The notes below the pieces were generated by a model. That model was not told where the DNA came from. It did not search any database and saw nothing but the letters and a program-made list of their open reading frames with translations. A stretch of 64,000 nt of DNA from Sceloporus undulatus (lineage: Eukaryota > Chordata > Lepidosauria > Squamata > Phrynosomatidae), in NCBI RefSeq assembly GCF_019175285.1, contig NC_056527.1, positions 44,615,392 through 44,679,391 of the forward strand, read 5' to 3'. Positions within the stretch are counted from its first letter, which is position 1. Every line of letters starts with the position of its first letter. The position numbers and the translations under genes are program-made. Below are positions 24,301 to 36,300 of this stretch, piece after piece.

Positions 24301-27300
24301 TGTGAAAAGCAGAAAAAGAAAACAGATAAAATGATACCTTTTGAAACACCAATTCATGTAAGAGAACACAGACTTTCAAGTTATTGGCAAATCTGCCAAA
24401 GTAAGAAAATATGTATGTAGTTGTTTTTTGTGGGTTTTTCGGGCTATGGGGCCATGTTCTAGAAGTTTATTCCTGGCGTTTCACCAGCATCTGTGGCTGG
24501 CATCTTCAGAAAATATATGTTTCTCTGGATGTAAGAAAGCATGTTTTTCAAGCTCCAGTAACTATAGGTTCCTATCACTGGTAACAGTAATGGTACAGTA
24601 TGATATTTTTGAGGACAATCCTAATCCTATTTTTTAAACACTATTAATTTTTTTCTTGCAATTTTTGGCTATTTCATCACTCTGAACTAATATTAAGCAG
24701 TGTCTTTGACACTGTGCTGAACAGGTTGCCTAGAGCTGTGTTGTTGTTATTTTGTCAGCAGGGCGGGCCTTTAATTAGACAGAAAGAAGTAACTACCTGA
24801 AATAGATCATTTGTGGTGTCATAAAAGTACAAAAAATTGTTGTTGTGTTTGTATTTCTTAATGCCAAGAATGGAGAGAGTCAATTGTGGCATTTTCAGCT
24901 TCCATTGCCTTGAGAGAAGAAGAGATTCTGCCATTTGACACTGTGGCACGAGCGACAACGTGACTTGGGTTGAGAGAGAACCAGAGACCACACTGACGGG
25001 AGGATTATGAATCTGTACTCCAATAAAGTAACATTTCCATGCTCAGGCTAGTTTGAGCCCTGTTCCCAGGTAACATTGTGTTTAATGGAGAGGTTTTTTG
25101 TTTCAAAGGCTACTTGTATGCATTGTCATTTACACAGATGCCTGAAGCAAGAACCCAGTCCCAATCTGCCTACTGCAAGTGTCATCATCTGTTTCCATGA
25201 TGAAGCTTGGTCTACTCTCTTGAGAACAATTCATAGTGTCTTGGATACAGCCCCAAAGAGCTACCTCCGAGAAATCATCCTTGTAGATGACCTCAGTAAA
25301 CAAGGTAGGTCCCTTTGTGCTCTCAGAAGCACATGGTATTAGCAGGGCCTACTTAACTAAACAGCCGAAATACTGTGAAAGCTCCAGATCATGACGGATT
25401 TTGGAAGCTGAGCATGGTCAGTCCTGGTTAATACCTGAAAAGAAGACTGTCAGGGGATACCAGGGACATATTTCAGAAGAAGCATAAAACAGAGGATGGA
25501 AGAGGGAGAACAAAAGATAGAATTGTGTCAGCACTTTGAAGATTAACTGGGTTTTATTTTCTCTTGAACTTTCATGGATACAACTCAGTACTGCATCTAA
25601 AGAAGTAGGTTTATAGCTATGGAAACTCATGCAGGAATAAAAACCAGTTAGTCTTAAAGATGTTGCTACTCTTCTTGCTTTGCTCCCTCACCCTTCTTTC
25701 CTTCTTTTTATGCTGCAAGAGACTAACACAGGTCCACAACACACAGGAAAGAAAGTGTGGCTTCTGGCTGCTTTGGGCATGGGGCATGCATTGGGAAAAG
25801 CTGGCTGAAAAAAGACCATGGCATCTGGTCACCACTGTTCTGCACTGTTTGGAGGCTGACCAGGGCTGGAGCAGCTGGAGGCTGCTCCAAGCTGCTGGTC
25901 TGTTTGGAGATTATCACATTGTATTTAAACTGACTTATCCCAAACAGGATACAATTGCATTTAATTTTAAAACCGGGTGCTATCGCATGCAGCCACAGCC
26001 AAGTGAGTACAACCCGTATGCAGCCCAGATCCCAGGTGCACTTATCCAGTGGCTTTTCAAAAACGGGTGCCATTTTTGAAATAGCACAGGGAAAGCGTGG
26101 GATCCAGGCTGCATATGGGTTGCACTTGCCCTGACACGGCTGCATGCAATAACACCCAGTTTTAAAATTAAACGTGACTTTATCTCATTGGGCACTTTAA
26201 ATACAATGTGATAATCTCCTTTGACCCCACAATCATACTTTTGAAAATTAGCACTTCCAGAGGAAGTCAATGACAAACCTCCTCTGAATAAATCTTCAAG
26301 AAAACCCTATGATAAGAGTTGTTATATGTGTATTGTCATAAGGCAGGCTTGACAATTCTTTGGAACTGACAAATAAAATTGTAAATTAGACCTATAGATT
26401 AGATAATATTCTCCCATGTTTTGTTTTCGTTCCTTCCTTATTTTTCACACTGTGAAATTCTAGGTCAAAAATCTAGCCTCTGGAATTATTCATACGAGGC
26501 AAATTGCTTTTACTGAGAGACATCTTCCAACTCTGACCTATTATTAAAATCATTATTATATTGATTTGGCAGAATATCTGAAGTCATCCCTGAGTGAATA
26601 CATCTCTAAACTGTCAGGTGTGAAGTTGATTAGAAGCAATAAAAGACTAGGGGCGATCCAAGGTCGCATGCTTGGTGCGGCCAGAGCTACAGGCGATGTT
26701 GTGGTCTTCATGGACTCTCACTGCGAGTGTCACAGTGGATGGCTAGAACCGCTGCTGGAACGACTAGCCAGTGACAGGTAAGAACAATTTCTTTCATCCC
26801 AGCTATCATGTCAGTTCATCTTATACTGGGGAAGAGTGCAGCTCTAGCTTTTTAAAGCACAGTGGCATCCAGTCAATTACTGAAAAAATTTTTTTTTCAT
26901 ATAAATATAAATATAAATAAAATAATGCACTCCCATGGCCCTTCCAGAAGGAATTTTTGGAAACAATAAATAAATATTGTTTTTTATTTGGAAAATTATT
27001 ACCAGTCATTATGTTACTATTTTTTAAAAATGTCACCAGGCCCTTATTATTCTCAAAAGTAATGTCATTACATGTAACATTTTACTACTAAACTGTAGGA
27101 CTTGGCTTTATCTTGGTAAATATGACTCCAAAATTAACATTTGCAGCTAGAACAAGGATTCTAAAGCCAATGAAATAAAAAATGATCAGCAAGAGGGACA
27201 GCAATTTAGGGGCTCGACAGGTTGATTGGGGTCACAGCAAGTATATGCTGTGGCCCTGATACCACCTTTCAGAGGTGCAAAAAGGAGACGTAAAAAAACA

Positions 27301-30300
27301 GAAAGGGCACAATAGCCACTGGCAGCAGCTTTTCCATGCTCCTTTGATGCTGCGTCATATAGACACAGCTCTAGAGGAGCACCGTGACACCACCTGCTCT
27401 GTGGTGTGGTGCGCAGTGTCATGCTGGCCTGGGGGCAGAGTCATGGTGTACGTTGTGTGGATGCCATGTCCTGATTCTGCACTCAGGCTGGCCTTAATGG
27501 CTAGTCTGTACAGCCCCTAAATCCTTCATGTTCTTGGTGATTCTTCATGTCTTCTTGCCAATAGCACTGATTCCTCCTTAACTCCTTAAGGAGCCCTGGT
27601 GGCGCAGTGGGTAAATGCCTGTACTGCAGCCATTCACTCGAAACCACAAGGTTGCGAGTTCAAGACCAGCAAAAGGGCCCAAGCTTGACTCAGGCTTGCA
27701 TCCTTCCGAGGTCGCTAAAATGAGTACTCAGACTGTTGGGGGCAAATTAGCTTACTTGCTAATTAGCTTACTTGCTGTTCATGGCAATATCCTGTGGAAT
27801 CCTGAGATATGCAGTGGAATTCTCAGCCAGAACTCTAGTGCCACCAAACTACAAATTCCACTATGATGTTGCTATCATAGAGGCTGCCTGTTTGGATGTT
27901 GTAGGCCATTAGACCTAGGCTGGGATCAGACCCAGATCCTGCAGACTACATGTGGACCAGGTGGATCTGACCAGAGTCCAGGTCAAAGATCCTTAACACA
28001 GGTCAATATTAGTTTCTCTGAAACTCCACAGCAAACCCCATGCAGACCAGACCTGCACACCCCTTACTTTATTCCTCTATTGCGGCTTTGTTACCACCTC
28101 TGACATCAAAATGGCTGCAGCCACGTGGCCAGGCACCACATTTTGGTATCAAAAGTGGTAACAGGGGGGAGGCGCTTCTCAGTAGCTGCAACATAAGAAT
28201 AAGGTAAGGGGTGTGCATTGCTTTGCTTCTGCTCAGCCTCATAGTGCTAGAATTGTGAAAAGGGAATGGCTAACTAGTAGCACTTACTACTGCAATAATA
28301 TGGAAAGGAAAACCAGTGATCCCTAACAACCCCAGAACACCATAAATCACAAAGAGTACACAAACTGCCACAAAAGACATCAAAATGTGGCAGTCTGGTG
28401 TTGTTACTTCCCCACTACCATATCTCTCCCTGTAGAAAAAAAAGGTCTGAAAATTGGCCAAAAATAAAGCTAAAACAAATCCAGAATTAAGTACCAAAAA
28501 CTTCCTGGGTACCAAGAAGGCCTTGGGGTGATTCACTTGAAGATATAGGGAGAGAGAAGGCTGGCCCAGTACCATCAGGGGCTAGCCTGAAGAAAGAGGC
28601 TCCTCCCTCCCTAACTGTCATCTTTCAGCCTCTGAGGGAGAGACAAGGCTGGCCCAGTACCATCAGGGGCTAGCCTGAAGAAAGAGGCTCCTCCCTCCCT
28701 AACTGTCATATTTCGGCCTCTGAGGGAGAGAGTAGGCTGGCCCAGTTCCATCAGGGGCTAGCCTGAAGAAGAAGAGCCCTCCCTCCGGTCCATCTGCCTT
28801 GGTCCAGGCCTCAGAGGGAGAGAAGAATGCTGGACCTGATTCCCTCCCCCCCTCACCATTCCCTTCTCCTTTTGTATCGTGTCTTTTAGATTGTAAGCCT
28901 GTGGGCAGGGAACTGTCTGTTATCCCCTCTATTGTAAACCGCTCGGATTCCCAGTGATTGGGCTGTATATAAATAAAACTTATTATTATTATTATTATTA
29001 TTATTATTGGGGTGAAAATGCAAGTACCCTACCCACTGCTTTGTTGAAGCCTCTTTGCAAGGGATGAGTACTGTATGAGAAGAGTATTTTGTGTATGGTA
29101 TCAACTGTTCACTTCAGCTGAACACATGAAAAGAAATGGTACTTAAATGTTTTTCCACGTTCAGAACACTGATAAAATTGAAAATAACTAAGGAGGCTTT
29201 TGGGCAAAAGAAAGACTCCTTCATTGCACTTATTAACAATTTCATGCTGTAAAGATGCATAACAGAGTGGAAAACAAAATCATCTGTACAAAATTTAATT
29301 AGCACAGTAAATGTTGCCTGGAGGAATCAAATGTGCCATGATATTTATGGATAACATGAATATAGCAGGAACATCTACGTTACATTAGTTACAAAACTGC
29401 AGGCTTATTGTATCATCGTACATTAGATCTCATATTTCCAAAGCATAGGAAACTTGGATAAATGCCAAAATGTCTAAATTAATGCATTAATTTGCATAAG
29501 AAACATTAAAGCAGATAAAGAATGGGCAAAAAGCAAATATTTAAAATGTGCTTACACCAATTATACAAGGTTTTTTTTTTTCATTGAAAAAGAAACAGCG
29601 CTTTTCTTCTCAACAGAGATCAAAAACAGGAACAGTTCAGTCAGATGCAGCGTAAGTATATATGTTGCCCCACCTTGGGCTCCCTCCCTTTCCTTTTTCA
29701 TTTTCTGCACTCAATACTCAGTTGAGAAGATCACAGATCTCCTGCGGAGTGTCAGATGTGGGAGACTGGTAATGAGCCACATGAGTTCCTCCCTTCCAGC
29801 AGAGAGAGTCTGGAGTTCTGCTTGATGATTCAGAAGTGTCTTCGTAGGCCACAGGGTACAAGAAAGATGGGAGATCTCCATTTGATTCCTCCCACATTTT
29901 CAGAGCTCCAAAAAAATCATTTTCAGAATACAGAACCCCAAAACCTCCACCATTATGGCTAATATCTACCTAGGCTAGGGCATTCTGGGATTTTAAGCCC
30001 CCAAAAAGCAATTTCCCCAAATTCTGAATTTTGACAAGATTAAAGCTTAGCTGGGAGGTGCACATAAAACCTAGGGCTTGTCTACGTTGGGGGAAACCTG
30101 ACACACACACACACCCAAAATCTGGTATATTCGTGACACATAACACATGACATTTCTCCCAAATCTGGCATAATTAGGACACATGACGCATGGCCCTATC
30201 AGCAGCAAACTTGCAGTATAATGCCTTAAGCCAAATTTTTAAAATGCACAGTTTGCTCTAGTGTTTGCTGTAGTCTGGACAATGGATTTTCACTGAATTT

Positions 30301-33300
30301 GAGGGGGGACCAGGCAAGACAGATGCCTGGTAGATGCCACCATTTCCCCCCTTCCGTTCTCGCCACTGCTGCCATTACTCTGTCAGTTCCCAGAGCCAGG
30401 ACAGATTGCTTGCCTGGCAGACACCACCATTTACCAATGCGCAGGCCAGTTCCCCACATGGAATGACATTTAGAAAGGTTTTTGCTGCTTGCAAGGCACC
30501 ACTGTTGCTGGCATGCTCTGAGGTTAGAATAAGGTGCCGGACCACCAAAATCTGCAGAAATGTGCATCATCACACTTGTGGCCATCTGTTTGCTTTGCAT
30601 GCTTTCAGATAGCTTTGCATTTTCAACAGAGAGAGGATGAACAGATGTGAATTTGTGCAATAAAGTGAAGGCCATTAACCATCAGTGCAAATCAGTGCAA
30701 AATGAGATGGCTTTGGTATGTCGATCGTCCAATCTAGAGGCAGTTCAATCTAGATGTATATTGTCCAGTCTAGATGCAAAGATACGCACCAATTTTATAG
30801 TACACTGATGTGTAGACTAGCCCCTAGTCCTGGCTAACTGAAGTAAATTTCCCCCAGATGTAGATTATATGGGAGTAAGCAATCCCAAAGATAATGTGGA
30901 TCCAAACCACTATTCTGGAGGCTGTTCGAACTTTTGAAACCAAAGAGAAGAGGTGAACCTCAAGCAGGTACCATACCATTTAAAGCATTTCAGAAGCAAC
31001 TTTTAATAAGTAGAACTACTTTTTGTTGGTCTCCTAGATGTAGTTAAATCCACATGAAAGGTGAGCTGCATCTAGACTGGGCAATCTACACACAAAAGCC
31101 GTCTCATTTTTAGGGGAACCTATCTATTTTGAAAATTGGTTTAGCAACAACAGGCCAAACCAAACCAGAAGCCGATCAGGGCATGTTCCTTGTCCCTTCT
31201 CAGCTGTTATGTAAATCAATAACAGGACCTTTTCAAGTCCATTTAAACTTAAAAACAGATGGATTAGTTAATTGTATTGTTTATTTAAACTCTTGAAGAA
31301 TTGTACACAATGTTCATACTTAGCACAAAAGCCATAAGAGAACAGTTTGTTGGCAGTTATTTGTGGTCTAAAATCTCAAATAGGAAGTTAAAGCTTAAAG
31401 AAAATTGAACTTTTGTGCATTTTAAAGTAAACTTTTGAAATCACCCCACATGATTTAAATTCCCACTTGGCTGCCCAAAACTAAGTTGCAAAAATACCCC
31501 CAGCCCATTTATCTGATTCCATAGAAAAGGAATTCAATGCCAGTTATGGACACTCTATCTTAACATACTAAAGAGCAGCTGTGGGCTTTTTCCTTTTTCC
31601 CTTTTCCTTTTTCTTTTTGTATCTTCCTTTTTTCCCTTTTGCATTTTTTAAACTCAAAATGAAAGGAATTGCCAGAGCACTTTCCAACTTCCTTATTATT
31701 TTCTTTGGGAAATGACTCCTAGCCTGCCTTTGTAGTAAATTTACTGTGAAAATATTACATTCCTGGTGAAAATAACAAAAACAGATGCTTTCAAAAGAAG
31801 CACTTTAATATAAATGAAGAGGTAAGATCACTCAGTCGGTTTGACTATCATCTGTCATATATCACAAACACAGAGAAGCTTCTTCGGTTAGGCTTGAAGA
31901 ATTCTATCATATTTTTCCTTACCCAGACTAGAATTTTAATCTTAAAGCTATAGATATTATATACCTATACAATACTTGGGAGTAATATGAATATAAAATG
32001 ACATACTTTTGCATAGACATGCACAATATGGCATGTGCTGTGATAGAAATCCCTTTTGTGTTGATTGTATTTCTGTAGAACCATGTTGATCTAGACCAGC
32101 AGAAGATTTAATTTTATTAATTTTTTTCTTATATTTCTTTTCTTTGCCATATTCTTTTAAAATATTATTTCAGCAATAATATCCTATTTCCTTTTGGGAA
32201 ATTTGACAAATGACATACTAAAAGTGAGATTAAAATACATTTGTTTTCCATTCTCTTCTTGACAGTTAGACATACAACAGTTCTTAATTTATAAACTGTG
32301 GGAATCTGGCACTGGTACTATTTTTATAGCAATGTCTTTGTGTATTTATTTCTAAATATGTAATTCATTTTGAAAAAGTAAATCATTTTTTTCTTAATTA
32401 CCAATTTAAAGCAGATAAGAAGGCATGGTGTCAGTTCTCTCCTTTTTTTAACATGCAGTTTGCATTCTTATACAACAGTAACCTATTAAGTTATATTAAG
32501 TGGTTTTCATTAATCACACTTTCTTACATGAGTCAGTTTCTGATAATAAAAATGGTAATACCCATGAAAGAGATACGAAGGCATCCTGTCATTTTATATG
32601 AATATTTCTATTTATGACTGCTTAGTACCGTACATTTCTTCATTTTCATCCTGTGCCTGCATAGTTTTTATTTCCCAGGTAGACGCATTAGCTGCAAAAT
32701 TGCAATGTTGTAATTTATAGACCTGTCAATGCATCAATACTAGTTTGCTGGTTTACTATCATTGCAACACTCTAGAACTCAAGAGTATATTTTAACCTTG
32801 TAGCCAGCCTATGCAGTAATATGAGAGACAGAATGATGTTCCTGCAGCCCAGGCCTAGTACAAACTTAGCAGGATGGCCAGATCTGGAGAGAATGTGGAT
32901 TAAAGAAACGAGATGTCTCCTATTGCTAGCAATGAAATGGCAAGTATACACCAATGGCTTAGAGAAAACAAAGGAAAAGCTCTATTATAGGAACTCTCAG
33001 CTATTCCCTAGAATACAGCTAGATTAGATTAACACCCTCAATAACTTTCCAATCTTAGAATGGAGTTCTATACTAAAGGTTTTACTGTGTTTTCTCTAAC
33101 CCATTGGTGTATTTGACCCTTAGTCAGGGTCTCAAAGTACTTCACATGCTCTCTGACATGAATTGACCACATGCTAAACTTGAGTCAACAGTGTGATGCT
33201 GCAGCTGAAAAGGCCAATGTGATTCTAGGCTACATCAATAGAAGTATAGTGTCTAGCTCAATGGAAGTAATAGTGCCACTCTATTCTGCTTTGGCCAGGC

Positions 33301-36300
33301 CTCACCTAGCATACTGCATCCAGTTCTGGACACCACAATTCAAAAAGGACATGACAAGCTGAAGTGTGTCCAGAGGAGGGCAACCAAAATGGTGAAGGGT
33401 CTGGAAACCATGCTCTCTCAGGAATGACTTAGGGAGCTGAGTATCTTTAGCCTGGAGAAGAGAAGGTTAAGAGGTGATATGGTTGTTCTGTTTAAATATT
33501 TGAAGAGACGTCATATTGGGGGATAGAGCAAACTTGTTTTCTGCTGCTCCAGAGACTAGGACAATGTGCAATGGATGCAAACTACAGGAAAACAGATTCC
33601 ACTTTTAAAATGTGTATAGTTTGCTTCACTGTGTCACATAGAAAAGGGATGAGGCTCCAGCCCAAGTCTAGGAAACGGGTGAGAATTGTATTCGATTTGG
33701 GGTTGTTGGGTTGTTGTTTTTAAAGAAAAAAATACCAGTATTCTAAAATATCTTTATGGACATGACATAAAAAGTTTGAGATTGTAACAATTTGGGAGGA
33801 AGGACAATGGACAGGTTTATCCTGTCATCTATGATCTCTTAAAAATCTGGCTTTGAATTTGGGGGCATTTTGCCATAATTCTTCTGTTGAATTGTTCTGG
33901 TGAATTTTTGTATCTGGCCTGCCCTGATTTTAGAGGCAGGTTGAGGTACTATGATGGGATATGCAATGGAGTAATTACTATAAGGAAATGGTTATCACAC
34001 AGGTGATATGATAACAAAGTAGTGGAGGCAGCCTCAAACCAAAACTACCCGAAGTAGTTGCATACAAACTGGATGAAAGAACATAGAGGAAGCAGTATGT
34101 GAAATGAGAGAACAACAGTTGTTTTTGTTTATAATGAATGAACAATTAGTCCACCAACATTTTAACATATTTTATAAGTTTTCCTTTAAAAGAACAATAT
34201 GTTGATCTGTTTCCAGAAGACGGATTGTTTCCCCCATGATAGATGTAATCGATTGGAAGACCTTTCATTATTACCACATTACGGACCTGCAAAAAGGTGT
34301 TTTTGACTGGAGATTAGATTTCCACTGGAAGCCACTGACAGAACATGAAAAGAAGGTACGACTGTCTCCCATCAGCCCCATCAGGTAATGGTTTATTGGG
34401 TGATGCTTTTTAAAAACCAGAGCTTGGAAAAGTTACTGTTTTGAACTACATCAACTTAAGAAATGTCCTTGCCAGCATGGTATGGCTCGGCTAGAAGATA
34501 ATTCTGAGTTGTAGTCCAAAAACTTTACTAAACTCTGAAATCTGCTAGCATGTCTTCTGCTTAGCTCCTGGATATGAGATCAGATATCCATTCTTTGTGA
34601 TAATATTCAGATGTTTTTGTAGATTAAGATCTCAAGCACTGCCTCATTTTGGTTAAAGTATTGTTCATGTTCTGCCAAACTAGATGCCTTCCAGATAAAG
34701 CTAAATACATACTATTTGATTTTTTAAACGGTGTGATTTCAAGTATGACTAGATATACTCAGCCACAAACCTTATTACAGATTTTAAAGCACAGTTGTAT
34801 TTGATGCTGAATAACTGATATATACCTACTACATGTATGCAACACATATTTAGTGAATGACAATTCAAAGGTAAAATTTGACTTACATTATTTCAGCAAT
34901 ATTTTTTCTGTTGTTTTCATGGGTTGAGAATTGTACCTGAAGAAAATGGAAGGGATTTCAAGCAAGTAATTTAGGCGTGGTACAGACTGGTGCTTTGCGG
35001 GGCCGATTTTAGGGCTTCATATGGCTGGGCGTCCGTACACATCCAGCCCTACTTTCAGCACCGTGCACCATCTTGCCATGCCCCCGTCTACATGGGGCAC
35101 ACAATGATGACATGCGGGCGTCTCAGCGCCCAAACAGTGCTCGCCGGGAGCGTTGTTGGCATGGCATGCAAGCACCATTATGACACCCTTAAAAAGAAGC
35201 CACCTAGAGCGACTCCTTTTTAGGGAGTGCGTCAGTACCATGCCGTGCAGCTGGCGCGGCATCAACAAGGGGCAAATACGGGTGGCATGGAGCCGCCTGT
35301 CTGTATCCCCCTTTACTTATTACTTATCATTTTAAGAACACTTTCAGCATCACTGTGTCTATATGGTGTGTGAGTTTGTGTGTGTCTTCAAATGGTCAGT
35401 TGACTTATGGTGAACCTATGAATTTCATAGGGTTTTCTTAGGCAAGGAATACTTGGTTTTGCCAATCCCCTCCTTTGAAATATAGTTTGCAGCACCCGGT
35501 ATTCATTGGCATTCTCTCATCTAAGTACTAACCAGTGCTGGCCCTGCATAGCTTCCAAGATGAGATGGGATCTGGTGCCTTTAGGATATTTAGGCCTTCT
35601 AGATGGAGATTCACTTACCCTGAAGCTCACTCAACCACTTAGGCTCTTTGCCCTATCCTGCTTACAGGTTTGTTGTGAAGTATCATTGCCTGATACAACG
35701 ACAGAAATAACACCTGTTTTCATTACTTGGTGTGGAGAACCTTAAGACTGATGAGAGAAAGACTTAAAAACAGAAAAATTATTGCCTCTGAAAATTTCCT
35801 TTAAAAGTATCTTTGAAGTGCCCCAGATCTCTTTAATGTAAGTCCAGGAGTGTAGAAGGCTGCAGGAGGAAAAGAGATAGGTGAAAAGTGATGGCTCAAT
35901 TTCCAGGATCAACCATTTTACAGAGTTCTGGACAACCAAATTATCTTACTGATTTCACCAATAATCATGCGAGATAGATCTTTCTTATTTTCATTTATCA
36001 GTGATTAATGAAAGCATTCTGCTTCCTCACCACATTTCATACTATTGTCTCACTATACTTTAAACCATTCACAATAATAATAGAGGGGGGAAAATAAATT
36101 AAGTAACTCTGGAATGTAAACATTCTCCTTAGGAGCCCTGCAGTGCCTGGTGGAGTAATTGCAATGCACAGACATTATTTCCAAAACACAGGTGGTTATG
36201 ATTCTGACATGACCCTCTCGGGGGGTGAAAATCTTGAATTATCTATAAAGGTAAGCATTTGAAACTGAAGTCTTCCTCTTTGATAGTGTGTATTTATGAT

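Larger units (their letters stand above)
18324..25137 (+). other. GALNT15 intron 1
   Basis: A 6.8-kb intron. It holds decayed ACTCCCAGGATTCCATAGGATGG palindromic MITE pieces (18720-18900 and 21420-21600), SINEs, two GGACTTTATCACAC MITEs, a BovB piece and a Penelope-like tail, each listed separately. 19250-19790 and 23490-24420 hold nothing recognised. Confidence 0.7.
25305..26572 (+). other. GALNT15 intron 2
   Basis: A 1.3-kb intron carrying a 5S-derived SINE and the 314-bp palindromic MITE, which together occupy about a third of it. Confidence 0.8.
26778..34216 (+). other. GALNT15 intron 3
   Basis: A 7.4-kb intron holding the elements listed at 27209, 27590, 28560, 30074 and 33175. 29010-30070 and 31100-33170 look like unique AT-rich DNA, with a polypyrimidine tract at about 31587-31645. 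A short inverted pair, GTCCAGTCTAGATGCA (30764) and TGCATCTAGACTGGGC (31067), lies across the edge of the 30.1-kb element. Confidence 0.7.
34385..36132 (+). other. GALNT15 intron 4
   Basis: A 1.75-kb intron with a palindromic MITE (34974-35311) and a 5S-derived SINE (35375-35620). The rest is unassigned. Confidence 0.8.

Noticed and set aside
30226-30675. A 149-codon minus-strand frame as a possible transposase
   Set aside because: It lies inside a 750-bp non-autonomous element and shows no DDE-type or DNA-binding signature.
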